From Hypomyces perniciosus (Eukaryota; Ascomycota; Sordariomycetes; Hypocreales; Hypocreaceae): 64,000 nt of DNA. A model generated the notes under the pieces. The model was given only the letters and a program-made list of their open reading frames with translations. It did not search any database and was not told the DNA's origin. The stretch is from positions 915,501-979,500 of the forward strand of contig SPDT01000013.1 of assembly GCA_008477525.1 (NCBI GenBank), given 5' to 3'. The translations under genes and the position numbers were made by a program. Positions 1 through 12,102 of the stretch are shown piece by piece (the first letter of the stretch is position 1; each line of letters begins with the position of its first letter).

Positions 1-2087
1 CGAACGTTTCACATTGCTGCCGGGAGAGATGGGGCGAGAGCCAGGCTGTCACGACCAGACCATCCGGACTACCTTTTCGGCTTGTTTGTCTGTCACGACG
101 CATTGCAGCACTGCCCACTTTCATTTCACCCCATACGAGTACATCCAAACGTACACGGTGTGCCTTGTGTGAGAGTGAGAGTGCGTTTCTCGCTACTCAC
201 CTGCCGCCTCTCCGCCGTCTTCCCCGGGTTTCACAGTTGCTATTCATGTACGATCATGCTGCTTCTACCGGATACACACACCCAGGACCGGGGAAACTAG
301 AGCTTGTATCCACAGTGAAAGCCGGCAAGTCTGACTGCAGACAGGGCAACAGCTAGCAATCATCACACATCACCGTTGCATGCGGCTTCTCGGCTAGGTT
401 CAGGGAAGTGCCGCCCGACGACTGACGTTGGTTATCAAAGGAGGCCCCTCCAAGGAGTATTGATGAATTAATGCTCGAGTGCTGTGATCGTTTACAACGT
501 CGTGATTTCTGGGAGGTACCATGGCTCGCCAGGAGTCTCTGGCAATGGAGGTCTATTTTAGGGGGTTTCGGTCAATGACACCTCATCAGGTCTTCCTCTC
601 CGCTAGGCATCCCTTTGTCTTACGACTCAATTCAACAACTCTGCTCTAGAAGCGAGGATGCAGAGCGCCCGTGCATACCTCTCAACTCACATGAATATCT
701 ACTAGGCTCGCCAGGGGGTGCGTGGGTGTCCGGCTCGATCCCCCGTCGATTAGGTGCTTGAAAGCGAGAAGGTTATCTCCACTGGAGATTTGTATTCCCC
801 CATCCTCCATCCAGGAGCTCGTCGGCAAACCTGATGGCGGGGGGTGGCTGGAGTACTTACTTGTATTGATCTTGCCAACGTGGCAGCACTCGTCTGGACG
901 GGGGCTTGTCTTATCCCCAAGCATTGCATGGTGGTCATTTTGCGAACTGCATGGCAGAATGCATCAGCATCTTGCTAGGGAGATGCCTGAGGGCGTGCTT
1001 GGCCAAGAATTCTACATCCTCACCTGATCTTTATCCATCATATATGTACAACTCACGCTCTGTATACCTCGTTCGGACTCAAACCCCTGTCGAGACACTC
1101 ATATTTGGTATAGCTAGTGTACCGCTGCAAGAGCTGCGGGAGAGACTAGAGATGGAGTCGGCAGTGTCTCCTGGAAGGCTGTGCTGGCAACGCAAGACAA
1201 GAGCAAACAATGAAGCCGGGATGGGGACGATTGGGAAGGGCTGGATCCCTGTCAAGTCAATGACCAGCGGATTTGTCGCCAACTGGATCGGAAGGGACAA
1301 CACTGCTTCCGGGATGAGGCAATGTGCTGGTCAACAAGACAGCCACAGCAGCATATCGGAATCCGGAGCGGCCGGGGGTCAAGAGAGGCCATTATCGCGT
1401 ACACCCTCAGAGATGCATGACGTGGGCCGTGAGCTTATCGCTGGCAGATCGGATACATTGCAAGTCGCGGCCAATTCACACGACCAAGTTCTCGAAGTGG
1501 CGTTAAGACAGGGAGACAGACAGGCAGACAGACACCTCGTGAAAGAGATGAGACGTGCCTATGTCAAAAAGAAGGAATAATTGTATCACCAAAAACCACT
1601 TTTGGGGCAACACAGCGCTTGAGGCTGAAGTATTGATCGTCTATCATCAATCAAGCTGCACGAGCGGACTGTGATCCGCGGCCATGTTGGACTAATACGG
1701 CAGCCTGCATAGAGACTGAAGGACGGGTGTCGGTATCGATTTTGTCGTGGTGAGGGTCCGAGTACATGCCGGCGACCAGCTCTGCGCGCCCAGAGACGCA
1801 CATACCAAGGGATGGACAACGTGGACGACAACGAGCTCACATGATGCAGAGACCAAGTCAGGGAGCTTGCAACGTATCTGATGAGTTGGCCTACTGCTTT
1901 GGGAGGGGCCTGCATCGCCATGACGGTCTGGACATCGGGCTCATGACATTGAACAGGTGGACGGGGGAAAGGGGGCATCGAGAAGCAAGGGCTCGGTCGC
2001 ATTGGGTACAATTGGGCTGAGTGGACTTGGAGACAGTCGCGTGGATTGATCAACGGATGGGCGAGTCTGCTGCCGGCAGGGAGAACG

Positions 2088-2111
2088 AACGAACGAACGA
2101 ACGAACGAGAC
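2088..2111. repeat. (CGAA)n tetranucleotide microsatellite
   Basis: About six tandem CGAA/GAAC units, in non-coding sequence. Confidence 0.85.
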
Positions 2112-3795
2112 AAGGGGAGGGTGGCGCGCGCCAGGCGCCAAAAGTTTGCTCGACGGCTATTTTTTCCTTGCCCCTGGGCCCTGTCCGCGTCACCGTCACA
2201 AGTGCATACAACCGTAAACATGGAGTCTGCTGGGCCGCCGAAACGGTCGAGTCGGTGATGACTGTGACGAGGGTTCGTTCCCGGCCTCAACATACAACAA
2301 CGAAGCGCACGGAGTACAAAGGATGAAGTATTAGTAATTACATATTACAGAGGCGCCAAGCCAGCGAGTGGAGCCCCCTGGTCGATGAGCGAGCTTGGAT
2401 AATGGTGCTCTCGCCTCGCAACGGGCCGTGAGTTTGCTCTCCGGGCCGTCCCGTTTTGAACGTTGTTGACAGTTAGTGAAAAGGAGGCTTTTTGAGCGCC
2501 GTTGGGGGGAGCCGGGCCAAAGCGATAGAACGGTCAGGTCAAGTTAAGGGGGCTGGTCTGGCACGTCTCGCCATGTTCATCAATGATGGTGAAGCATTGG
2601 GACGAATCTGATGACGCACTGTTCGGATGACAGGTGGGCGGCCTGGGCCAGACCAGGGAGTGGCTGCGCCTAGGAGGATAAACCGTGTGGGCCGAAGCAT
2701 CTTAGACGCCACGATGACAGGATAACTAGTATGTGTGTACGGAGTACTACCCGGCAGACAAGCCCTTGTGAGAGAGAAATCGAATCAAGACAGACGAAAA
2801 CAAACACAGAGAAAGCGATTGAATTACGGTGGAAGACGGAAACGAGAAAACGTTCACGGAACAGACACGCTCAGCCGCGCGCGCGCACGCCCCTAGTGGA
2901 TGGATCCTTGCACGTTGCGCCGCAAGACTCACTCTTACTCGTCAAAAATGATGTACATTTGGATGAACCAGAGTCTTGGAGAAGCACGAATCAAAGACTC
3001 GGGAGATGCTGCGCAGAGAACGTAACTGGCTGACTGGGGGCGGCTGCGGCTGCGAGCAGATCGTGGCAAGCAGCCCAATGAGAGAGACGGATCTCACAAA
3101 AGGCTGGCTGGCCACGGCACTTTGGAGCTTTTGGGCTGACGAACCACAAAACTGCACAATGCGACCCGTTGGACTGCCACCTGGCCGACGTCTTAGAGGA
3201 CCCACTGATGGGCTAATGCGCAGGCTGGGGGATGGCACAGCTCCGGGGCGAGAGTTGAGGATGGTCTGCTGGTTCTTGCGTCGGTGCCTGCATTGGGCTG
3301 AGCGAAACGGTGCATCCATCCATCCATCCATCCTTACAAGGGGGACTGACGGAACAACGCCCAATCCAATCTCGGATTGTGGGGGAATGTCAAACGAAGC
3401 AGTCTTAGACAGCAAGCAACGTGGGATTGGCAGACAAGCTGTGTGGGTGGCCAACACGATGGCGTTTACGCTAACAACTGTTGGTTGGACAATGAAGAGC
3501 GGCCACCCACAACGACCCCCGTATGAGTTTGTACAAGGCGTGGAGCCTGGCCGCGGTGGGCTGAGTGAGAGGACAGTCGAACGATGAGGGGGTCTCTCAG
3601 TTGTGTCGCCTCGGGGAGATCGGGAATATCAATTGAAGGGGGAGTCGGGCATGAAGCGAGCCAATTGCTCCGCGTGTCTTTGTTGACTCACACCAGGTAC
3701 TTTTGCGGTACGTCGAGGGGACGGGAAATGAACAGAAGGCACAGAATACTACGACGACGGCACCTTGCTTGGCAAGGCTTCGCGAGGGTTGCCCT

Positions 3796-3826
3796 TTTGG
3801 TTTGGTTTGGTTTGGTTTGGTTTGGT
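3796..3826. repeat. (TTTGG)n pentanucleotide repeat
   Basis: About six tandem copies of TTTGG, non-coding. Confidence 0.9.
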
Positions 3827-4216
3827 CTGCCAGCTCAGAGTTCGCCGCAGGTGACGAAGGAAGAGGCCGCGATCGACGGCCCGGGATGCACTCGATCATT
3901 ACCCGTCTTGTCCAGAAAGGGAAACGAGACTCATGACAAGCAATCGTTTTCGGCATCAATGGCCTTAGCCGGCGGCCGAAACGGCGTCGTCTGGTCTGTG
4001 GGTTCTCTGTGTTGTCAAACGATGATGAAGACGAATGTCATCACCTGGCTGTTGGCCCTGCCAGCGAAGCAGTGCACTCACATCTGTTTTTCGTTTAGCC
4101 GCCCCCACCCGGGGGACCAGGCTGGACGTCAGCCTGATGGGCCTTTGAAGTCGAGGCCTTCGAAGCCTGACGGAAGAAGCCTTTCGGCGTGCGGAAGAGG
4201 AATTGAAGCCCAACAA

Positions 4217-4275
4217 TGAATGGGTGGGTGGTGAGCTGGGTGGGTGGTGAGCAGGGTGGGTGGTGAGCAGGGGGG
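4217..4275 (+). repeat. G-rich minisatellite with G-quadruplex potential
   Basis: Roughly three and a half tandem copies of a 16-bp unit (GGGTGGGTGGTGAGCA), ending in a run of G. Several closely spaced G-runs lie on the plus strand, so an intramolecular quadruplex could form. Non-coding context. Confidence 0.8.
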
Positions 4276-4665
4276 GGGAGGGCCTTGCGGCGCTTTTGTC
4301 TATCACATACATGCATTTCGTGCATGGGAGCAGAGGGCTACGAGGGGACAGGGGGGTGTATGGCCGCGGCTACGACGCTGTAGTTGTTTTGTTTCACTAC
4401 AAAGCCAATATTACATGCTTGTGAAACGGGATGAAAAAAAAGGGTGACACAAGTGACTGAGGCAAGGTTGAGTGAGTGTGATTGACAAGGACAGCAATGG
4501 CGAAGAGAAGAAGCAAAAGAAGAGACAGACGGACGGATGGACAGACGGACAGACGGACTCGGGGAAAAGAGAGAGAACGGGAAAAGAGAGGGTGCAGATG
4601 GCGGCACGTGTGCGTGGCATGGCATTGCAGAGCGCATTAGTCGTATGTGAGTGAGTGATGATGTG

Positions 4666-4666
<1 letters not shown>

Positions 4667-4698
<32 letters not shown>
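4667..4698. repeat. (TG)16 dinucleotide microsatellite
   Basis: Uninterrupted TG dinucleotides. A TAC/TAG-rich stretch follows up to about 4860. Confidence 0.95.
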
Positions 4699-4699
<1 letters not shown>

Positions 4700-6547
4700 T
4701 GGCGCTAAATGGTAATTACAACAACAACTACTACTACTACGATAGACGCACAGCACATGTATACAGACATACACGGAGAAACATACATACATTCGTATAT
4801 GTGCTTGCAAGTAGTAATAGTAGTACTACCTACTACTACTACTACCAGCCAACATACGAGTACATAATTTGCTCGAGTGGGTTTTGGCTTTGGCTATGGT
4901 GGTGGTGATAGTGGAGGTGGCGTGTGTTTGCGCGCGCGTGTGTGCGTGTGTGATAAGAACCAGGGAGGCCGCATAGAGGGCTTCGTTTTGTGAGATGGGC
5001 CGCTGAAGAGGTCGCATATTTGTCTCTCTTCCCCCCCTTTTTCTTCCCTTCTCGTTTCTTCTCTGTTTTCGTCTTGTTGTGTTTGCTGTCGTTGTAAGCG
5101 AGAGAACACGTCACAAGGAAGAGGATAATGTAGAAGAGGAGCGGGCGCAGGAGGTGGAAGTGGGAATGCAATTAATTAATGGGCAATTCTGTTGTTGTTG
5201 TTGTTGTTGTTTGCCCGTTGTAGTATTACGGAGCTTAGTGACCATGTAAGGGTAGGTAAGTATGTACGACTATGTATCAGGCGCTAATAATTCGTCTGAG
5301 TTGTTGTCTTAGTGGTGACGTTTTAACAAGAAGCATAAACACGCAAACCTCCCGTCAGTGGCTTTGGACTCTGCAGAAAGTTAAAAGGGCAGTTGAACCA
5401 ATGGCTCTGCTGAATGGTACTGTGCTACTTTGTATGTATGTATATATATGTATAATGCTTGATATTAATAGTTGGGATAAACGGGCATGTTCCGTGCTAT
5501 ATAGCACGCCGTATGAAGTAATAGTACTCCGGAGCCCTACCGGGGCTTCAATGCCGGTGGTGAGGCGCATGCAAGCCAGGGTACAAGTACAAAGTCTTCG
5601 AAGTACTTCGTACTGTAGTACTACTAATATCGTGGCGTAGATGTCATAAACATTAGAGGTGGCCTGATCTGATGGATGTCCCGTCTGGGGTGGTTAATTT
5701 CTTTTTTTTTTCCTTTTCTACCTAGGTACCTATCGATAAGATGTGTTCAGCCCCGCCGTCCAGAACACTTGCGGCGCTCTCAGTGGCTTGCTTGTACAGT
5801 AACCCCACGGCCTACAGTGCGTGCCGTCGCCATTGTGCCGCTGTCAACCGCCTGTCACTGCCAACGGCCTAATAACGAAAACCGCCGCTACGATCGGCGG
5901 CTAAAGGCTGTTGGAGCAGCGCCTTGACCCCACCTCCCCGCCCTGAAACACCCCTCAAACCGCCCCAAAGGCCGCTGTAAATCGCATGTACCTGCTACAT
6001 CATGCGCACTAACCTGCGTAGGTAGTACGAAGTAGTACTAGTATGTATCGACTCGGTGACGCAACCGCCTGGACAATTGATGAGAGAGAGCGTCTGAGAC
6101 GTCTCCATCTCCAATCTTTCCTCCTACACCAAACAAACCAATCTCTGCTCTCATCTGCAATCCATCTCTTCCCACTCACCGTTTTCGTCTCGCGACCTCG
6201 GCCTGGGCCTGGGCCTGTCGTTGGCCTTTTATTTTTGTCTCTCTGCAGATAAGCAGCAGCAGCAGCAGACAGACAGACATACAGACATACAGGCGGCACA
6301 AGACACACAGACGCACACGCAGACGCAGACGACCAGAACACGCACCACCACCCACATACGAAGTACAGGCATACAGACAGACAGACGGACAGACATACAT
6401 ACATACGCACACACATCCAAAGTACATACAGACGCCTTCCTTACACAAACACAGCAGCAAGCACCTCGTCGTCCTTTGGTTGGCTCGGCTTTAAGACAAC
6501 ATATCCCCCTAACCCTGGCCCCAAGCCGATTCTCGTATCGCCGCCCG

Positions 6548-6574
6548 GACCTGACCTGACCTGACCTGACCTGT
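6548..6574. repeat. (CTGAC)n pentanucleotide repeat
   Basis: About five tandem CTGAC units in the pyrimidine-rich stretch upstream of the F-box gene. Confidence 0.85.
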
Positions 6575-6761
6575 TTCCCTCGTCTTTGCAACCCGAACCC
6601 TGGTCAAGAGACGCATTTCGATTCCCCTTCCCCGCCCTTTATTTTGTTTTATTTTTATCTTTATTTTCGCCGCAAAGGAGGGGGGCCACTGGACCTGCTT
6701 GGCCGTCTTTGGCGACCGCGTCCAATCCTCGGGACGGCAGAGTGCAGTGCCTTCGTATTGG

Positions 6762-6765
<4 letters not shown>

Positions 6766-6797
<32 letters not shown>
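6766..6797. repeat. (CTG)n trinucleotide microsatellite
   Basis: About ten CTG units about 620 bp upstream of the F-box start codon. They generate artefactual poly-Leu, poly-Cys and poly-Ser frames. Confidence 0.95.
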
Positions 6798-7419
6798 ACC
6801 GCTTAGGGTGGGATCTCTGTCTGTGTCCAACACCAGGGGAGGGAGAAAAATCGTGTGGCAAAGGGACAACCGAAAGAAAGAGGCACACAACAGTTGGATA
6901 CCCATACGTACACTCTGCTACTGCCTCATTGCCCTTGCCCAAGGTCTGTTCACTCGAACATCGACTAGTACCTCCTTTGGGAAATGCGGATGGACGCGAT
7001 CGGGTTGTCAGTCCACCACTACGGAGTTCTCCCCCAAGGAGCAATAAGCCAGTACTAAGGTGTTTCTCCGTCGGCATAAATAATAGCCAACCAGAACGGA
7101 GGCGCAAAGCAAGTCAGACAAATCGGCAAGCAAACAAAAGAAAAAGAGGCGGAGACAGCAGCTGTCTCATTGTCACTGGTTTTGACTCGTGTGTTCGACT
7201 GGTCTGCCTTCGCTGCTGCTATTTGCATACATACACCTCTCACTCTCTTCGCTTAACCCTCACATATACATCCCTGGCGACTTTCACCCTGCGGTTGGAG
7301 TGACCGCAACTCACATACGACAGAAAGCGAGGGAGAGAGACGAGAGACGTGTTCGTAGCCACCTCATCACCTTGATCCCCAGTCCATCATCGCACTTGGA
7401 TCCTACCTTGGCCGCCGCC

Positions 7420-8488
7420 ATGGCCGCTCCAACCCAAGACCTCCAGCTCTTCGTCCAGACCCGCCTTCCTTTGCTCTCTTCGGCCCCGTGCGAGGCCTGC
7501 ATGGATACCCCCAGCTTCGATGCTGATGTAGCTGACTCGACTGACTCGACTGCTTCTGCTGATAATACGGTGTGCGCGGTCTCGGATGCCCAACATGCTG
7601 CTACTCCTGACGAGTCTCATGGCAGTACCTCATCGTCTCCTGCACCCCTTTTGAGAAGGTTCCAATCCTCCTCGTCTGTCGTTTTTAGCACTCAGTCACC
7701 GCCATGTCTGGAGCTGCTGCCCAACGAGGTGTTGATTCTTATTGCCAGCTTTCTTGATGTTGATGATCTCCTCCGTACCTCACGTGTAAGTCCTGTACTG
7801 GCCGGTTTGCTAAGCCCTTGTTCATCTGCTGTTGTTTGATTATGCGTGTGGTGTGTTATGGGTGCTTGTCAAACTCCGCCTTGCGTTCAATCGATATTGG
7901 GCCTCATCAAATCAAGTTGCTGACACGGCCATGTAGACATGTCGTCGCCTCCGCAAAATCTCTCTTGACCCTGTCGTCCACCAGTGCCGCCTTCGCGAGA
8001 CCCGCTTCATCCTGAGGCCATTCATCGCTTCGCCTTGTCGCCCTTCACTCGCTGACCTCATGTCCCGCTCCATCTTCCTCACCAACAATACTGTCATCTC
8101 GCGGCGCTTGGCTCGCTCGCTCGTCTCCATTAGGCTCGCCCGCCGTCTCTCTCAGCGACCAGACCCTGAGTCGCTCGTCCAGCGAGCCGTCTTGCCCCGA
8201 GAATGCGTCCCTGGTATGTTCCCCGTATTTGTCGCGCCAAGCCTGGTGGCTAAGCGCAAGGCTATCGAAAAGGAGCGCCTGAAAGACGGATTGAGACGCT
8301 GGATCGCCTGCAAATGGAAGGAAGAGGTAAGGGAGCGGGAGGAGGATGTGAAGAGGTGCGATGAATCCCATGGCGTTGGCCGTGTCTGGAGGTTGCGCCA
8401 CTTTTGGGAGAGGGTCAGTCGAGGAGACAGGGCGGCTCACCAGTCCAATCATCATCTTGACCCTCTTACTGGTTGGTGGGCTAATTGA
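7420..8488 (+). CDS. F-box protein with an RPEL-like motif
   Basis: Two exons, 7420-7785 and 7937-8488, joined by a phase-0 intron (donor GTAAGT, acceptor TAG), give about 305 residues. The start ATG has the context GCCGCCATGG, an excellent Kozak match. The first ~95 residues are Ser/Thr-rich and look disordered. An F-box follows at about residues 97-142: LELLPNEVLILIASFLDVDD, then a leucine-rich second half continued in exon 2. F-box proteins bind Skp1 and bring substrates to SCF ubiquitin ligases. At about residues 188-209 lies an RPEL-like motif (core LSQRPDPESLVQRAVLP), a class that binds monomeric actin elsewhere. The C-terminus is basic, with charged helices. The substrate is unknown. 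The F-box call is firm; the RPEL call is pattern-based. Confidence 0.8.
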
Positions 8489-8850
8489 TGAGAATGACGA
8501 CGATGATGACTGATGAGCAATGACTGGGAGTTTGGCAGGGAAAGACGGCGTTTATTGAGCGACCTTGACTTTCATTATCTCGGCGTTCACGTCGACTCTT
8601 GAGGGCATCTTGACTTTATGTTTGACATATCATTTCTATTTCCTTTCTTTTCTTTTTTCAATATCTGGTCATGTTTTTGGATATACTCGGCGTCAGTTTG
8701 GATGGATTGGGTCATTTGCATCCAAGAATACATCTCTGAATGCAATGTCTTTTTTTTTGCTATTAGTCTGGTTCGATGATACTATTAGGTTCTTTTATAC
8801 AGATATCATAATCACTCGCCTCGATTTTATCCAAACGTGCCTCCCTACTC
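8489..8850. other. Convergent intergenic spacer
   Basis: T-rich 3' flanks of the F-box gene (plus) and the CCDC16-like gene (minus). No further feature seen. Confidence 0.6.
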
Positions 8851-10017
8851 CTATCGGGCTGTCCGAAATCTGAAGCCGTCCCAGTCATCCTCCTCATCGT
8901 CTTCATCATTGTCATCTCCCTCCCCATCCGCCACGGTCACTTCCACATTCTCCTTGTCCCCTGCGAGCCTCGGCACTGGCTTCGTTGGCGGTAGCGGCAG
9001 CGGCATAGATGTCTGCCCTTGACTCTCCCCGCGTCTGCGTAGCAAAGCATCCCTTTTCTCCTTCAATCGCTTTACACGCGCCTCGAGCTCCTGCATCTCC
9101 TCAAATTCTTCCTCCAGCGCCCTCGTAGCTTCCTCACGCTCTTCCTCGATATCTACGTCCGCTTTGGATTTGCGGTTGGCGTCTTGGTTCTCGTCCGCTT
9201 CAGCAGCTTCCTTTGCGGCGGCGGATTCTTCGGCGGTCATGGCTGGGCGAGAGATTGTGGCGTCGTCATCGTATGATGTGGCTGCGATGTCGGCTTCGAA
9301 GGCGGCCCATTCGGATTCGTCGACTTGGGGCTGTGTGGACGCTGCGGGCATGGGTGTAGCTGCTGAGGGTACGGCAGATGTGGGCGGCTGCTGTTGTAGG
9401 TCGTGATCGTTGGTGTTGGTGTTGGTGTTGGTGTTGGTGTTGGTGTTGGTGTTGGTGTTGGTGTTGGAGGCTGGCGTAGCGAGACTGCTGGCTTGTCGGG
9501 AGGGGAGGGATGTCGTCGCGGTTGTTGTAGGACCAGCGACTTGGGAGGGCACAGAGGAGGATGAGGAGCGCTCGCGATGGTGGGCGGGCGTAGTTGGTCG
9601 AGAGGGGATTTGGATTTCAACGCCTTGGGATGGAGTGGTTGATTTCCTGCGTGTCAAACTAGGGGATGCTGTGGCTGAGACGGGCATTGTCTTGTCTGCC
9701 GCGCCTGGCTTGCTGCGTTTCCTCCTGGCGGCCTCGTCGTCGTCCATTTCCGCGTCTTCGTCTTCGGCATCGAGCTTGCGCTTCTGGATGCTAGCTGGTG
9801 CTGGTGTATCTTGTCCGTTGGCTGTGGCTGCTGCTGAAGCAGACACTCTCTGCTGGTGGGCGTCGCTCTGCAGATGGGCGTCCCAGTGGCTCTCGGCCCG
9901 GATCTGCTCGCGACATAGGGTGCACAGGAGCTTTCCGGCGTCTGAGTAGGTGGCATAAGGGTGATCGATTCGCCTAGAGGCCCTCTGCTGGCGCAGGAGA
10001 GCTCGAATGTCGGCCAT
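8851..10017 (-). CDS. CCDC16/ZNF830-like zinc-finger protein
   Basis: Intronless, 388 residues. The N-terminus has the family opening (MADIRALLRQQRASRRIDHP) and a U1-type C2H2 zinc finger with Cys32, Cys35, His48 and His54, spaced C-x2-C-x12-H-x5-H. The middle is Ser/Thr/Pro-rich and disordered, with a Thr-Asn run of about ten repeats encoded by a hexanucleotide microsatellite. A charged coiled coil follows (Glu-rich, about residues 285-350), and the protein ends in an acidic tract and WDGFRFRTAR. Metazoan ZNF830/CCDC16 is nuclear and linked to pre-mRNA splicing and genome stability. The exact fungal role is inferred from family membership. It is divergent from the MED7 gene across 526 bp. 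Confidence 0.85.
   Translation of the reverse strand: MADIRALLRQQRASRRIDHPYATYSDAGKLLCTLCREQIRAESHWDAHLQSDAHQQRVSASAAATANGQDTPAPASIQKRKLDAEDEDAEMDDDEAARRKRSKPGAADKTMPVSATASPSLTRRKSTTPSQGVEIQIPSRPTTPAHHRERSSSSSVPSQVAGPTTTATTSLPSRQASSLATPASNTNTNTNTNTNTNTNTNTNDHDLQQQPPTSAVPSAATPMPAASTQPQVDESEWAAFEADIAATSYDDDATISRPAMTAEESAAAKEAAEADENQDANRKSKADVDIEEEREEATRALEEEFEEMQELEARVKRLKEKRDALLRRRGESQGQTSMPLPLPPTKPVPRLAGDKENVEVTVADGEGDDNDEDDEEDDWDGFRFRTAR
9412..9466. repeat. (GTTGGT)n hexanucleotide repeat in coding sequence
   Basis: About nine tandem units inside the CCDC16-like gene. On the minus strand they encode alternating Thr-Asn. The length keeps frame in steps of two residues, so it is likely polymorphic. 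Confidence 0.9.
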
Positions 10018-10543
10018 GATAGGGAAGAGAGAGAGGTGGTAGCGGGGAAGAGAGCGGTGGATCGAAGGAGGGGTTCGTTATGCAAGTGATGATCTGATTT
10101 GCTTCTTATAGGGCTGATCTGATCCTTCAGGCGTCTCGCAATCCAAGAGTTGGAAGCCAATTGAGTGCTTGGGGGGATTTGCTTCCCCCTGGTCGTGATG
10201 TGTTTAGAAGAAGCTTTGTTAGGAGCAAAAGCGCGCCCTGGACAGTGTAAGTAAGCTAAAAGCTGATGGACGTCACGTCACAATCATGAACTTTATAGTA
10301 GCCGATGTTTAGCCGGCGCATGTGAAGCCTTATCAGCGATAAGCTTTGAGGAGAGCTCTCTCTTTCCCTCTCTCTCAATCTCTCTTAGAGCCTCCCACTT
10401 GTCTCCCCCTCCGTCTCTCCGCCAAACGTCCATTTTAGACTTCCTTTTGCTCGGCATTTTGCCCTCTTTTTTTCTTTCTTCCTTTTCCAAATGAGGTGAC
10501 AGCCGTGCCGGGCGAAGAAGAAGAAGGTGCATAGGGCTGAAAG
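10018..10543. promoter_or_regulatory. Bidirectional promoter, CCDC16-like / MED7
   Basis: A 526-bp spacer between two divergent start codons. It must hold both promoters. It has CT-rich stretches near 10340-10490 and no recognised factor site. Confidence 0.55.
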
Positions 10544-11370
10544 ATGGCGGATCAGGAGCCGCATTCGTTGGCATCAACGTTTCCAAATCCGCCTCCCTTT
10601 TGGAAGGACTTTACGCCCGATAATATCTCCAGAATCGAGGCTCTGCGTCGTTCTCATGCGGCAAAGAGTGTGACTGGCGCAGATGAAGCCCCGAATTTGG
10701 TACCGAATTTGCCAGAGGACTTGATCCTGCTGCAGCCTCCGCCAGAACCGGCTGATGGGAAATGGAGAGTGTTTGGTGACCAGTATATGGTATGTGTGTC
10801 GAGTAGAGTGCTCCAACTCTGGTCTCTCGTTCTTGTTCTCGTCATCTCTCTAATCAATGACTGCAGCTCGATGACAAACTCCCTACTCTCGAGGAACAGG
10901 GCATCCTAAACCTCCCCGCCACGGGTCCCTCAAACGCCAAAGACGCCAAATATTACGACCGCGCCTTTGAACTCAAGCGCCTGGCCAAGTCGATTCTGCT
11001 CAACTTTCTTGAGCTGGCGGGCATCATGTCGCGCAATCCGTCGCACGGGGAGGACAAGATCAACGACCTCCGCACGCTGTTTATTAATATCCACCATATA
11101 TTGAACGAGTACCGTCCGCACCAGGCGCGCGAGTCGGCGATTGAGATGATGCAGGACCACCTTGACCGGACGCGCACCGAGACAATGGCAATTCGTACGC
11201 AGGTGGATAAGGCGAGGAGGGTGCTTGAGGGATTGGGAAGTCTGGGGCTGGTGAGCACAATGAATAGTGAGGGCCCTAGGTGTGGTGAAAGCGAGGAAGA
11301 GGAAGAGGGGGTGCTCACGACGGAGCGAGAAGTTGGTGTGTGGGTTGGGACAGATGTCGTATTTGCTTGA
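10544..11370 (+). CDS. MED7: Mediator complex subunit 7
   Basis: Exons 10544-10789 and 10867-11370, phase-0 intron with donor GTATGT and acceptor CTGCAG, about 249 residues. The N-terminus carries the MED7 signature: PNPPPFWKDFTPDN, then the LxxLxPPPEPxxGxWRxFGD region. Exon 2 begins LDDKLPTLEEQGI and continues into the family's helical core (FELKRLAKSILLNFLELAGI, then a HILNEYRPHQARESAIEMM-type segment). MED7 pairs with MED21 as the hinge of the Mediator middle module, linking transcription factors to RNA polymerase II in the nucleus. The last ~35 residues are Glu-rich and less typical. A GTGAGC near 11250 could be a donor for an unrecognised exon, so the C-terminus is less certain than the rest. 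Confidence 0.88.
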
Positions 11371-12018
11371 TAAAGGAGGAGGGAACATTCATGGCCGAGT
11401 GAATGCTGGCCAAAACACCACTCAACGGCGCAGTTGGATGTCTGGCACAGACAGTTTCGAACCCGTTTACGTGCCGACACACAGCACCAGCCTTTTTATT
11501 GTCCGCATTATGCCGTTGATACAACGATCTAGGACACTCGGGGCGGCGGTTATATCTCTAGCGTCGAGCCCTGGCTAGTCAGGAATACGGAATATTGGCT
11601 AAGAACAGCCTAGAGAAGGAGACCAAGGGAAACTAGGAATCTTGAAATAATGATAATGACCCAAACATGGGCAGAAGCACGAAGAGGAGAGAAGGGGAGG
11701 TTTCAAGTTGGACGATATTTTATCAAATCGTCGTCGACCTCCTAACGTTGCAATTTGATTTTACCCTGCTAGTCATTTACATGAAACCGGAAACGTCATA
11801 GATAGAGCAGCTTCAAAATACAGAGAAATCCCATGTTCACCACTTGCAATTGCAGAACTCGGTCTAATACTATGCGCCTAGTACTCCCCCCCCCCCTTCA
11901 TAGAGACCGACCATAAAAAGTAGTACATGATATAGAGAACCCAAAAAATCGTCGTCAAGCGAACACAATAGGTATGATTCTATTACATGGCATATTTTTC
12001 CACAACCGACAAAAACAT
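11371..12018. other. Convergent intergenic spacer
   Basis: 3' flanks of MED7 (plus) and the BYE1-like gene (minus). It includes a C-run near 11886-11895. No gene seen. Confidence 0.6.
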
Positions 12019-12054
12019 TTACCCTTTTCGCAGAGGGACAGCACTCTCTGACTG

Positions 12055-12102
<48 letters not shown>

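Larger units (their letters stand above)
1..7419. other. Gene-poor region, microsatellite-rich
   Basis: No convincing protein-coding gene was found on either strand. The open frames here are short, compositionally odd (runs of Cys-Val, Leu or Ser produced by simple repeats) and have no recognisable domain. The stretch is unusually rich in simple repeats, listed separately. The pyrimidine-rich part from about 6040 onward leads directly into the F-box gene at 7420 and is plausibly its promoter and long 5' leader. A non-coding RNA cannot be excluded from sequence alone. Confidence 0.6.

Noticed and set aside
906..1580. 224-residue plus-strand open frame
   Set aside because: No domain, uneven composition, no splice support; typical chance frame in the gene-poor region.
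1586..2293. 235-residue minus-strand open frame
   Set aside because: Repeats such as SFVRSFV come from the CGAA microsatellite, and no conserved motif is present.
6009..7303. Several frames rich in Cys-Val, Ser or Leu
   Set aside because: They are translations of CA/CAGA and CTG simple repeats upstream of the F-box gene.
9164..9949. Plus-strand frames antisense to the CCDC16-like gene
   Set aside because: Shadow frames of a well-supported gene; the VLVLVL run is the reverse of the Thr-Asn repeat.
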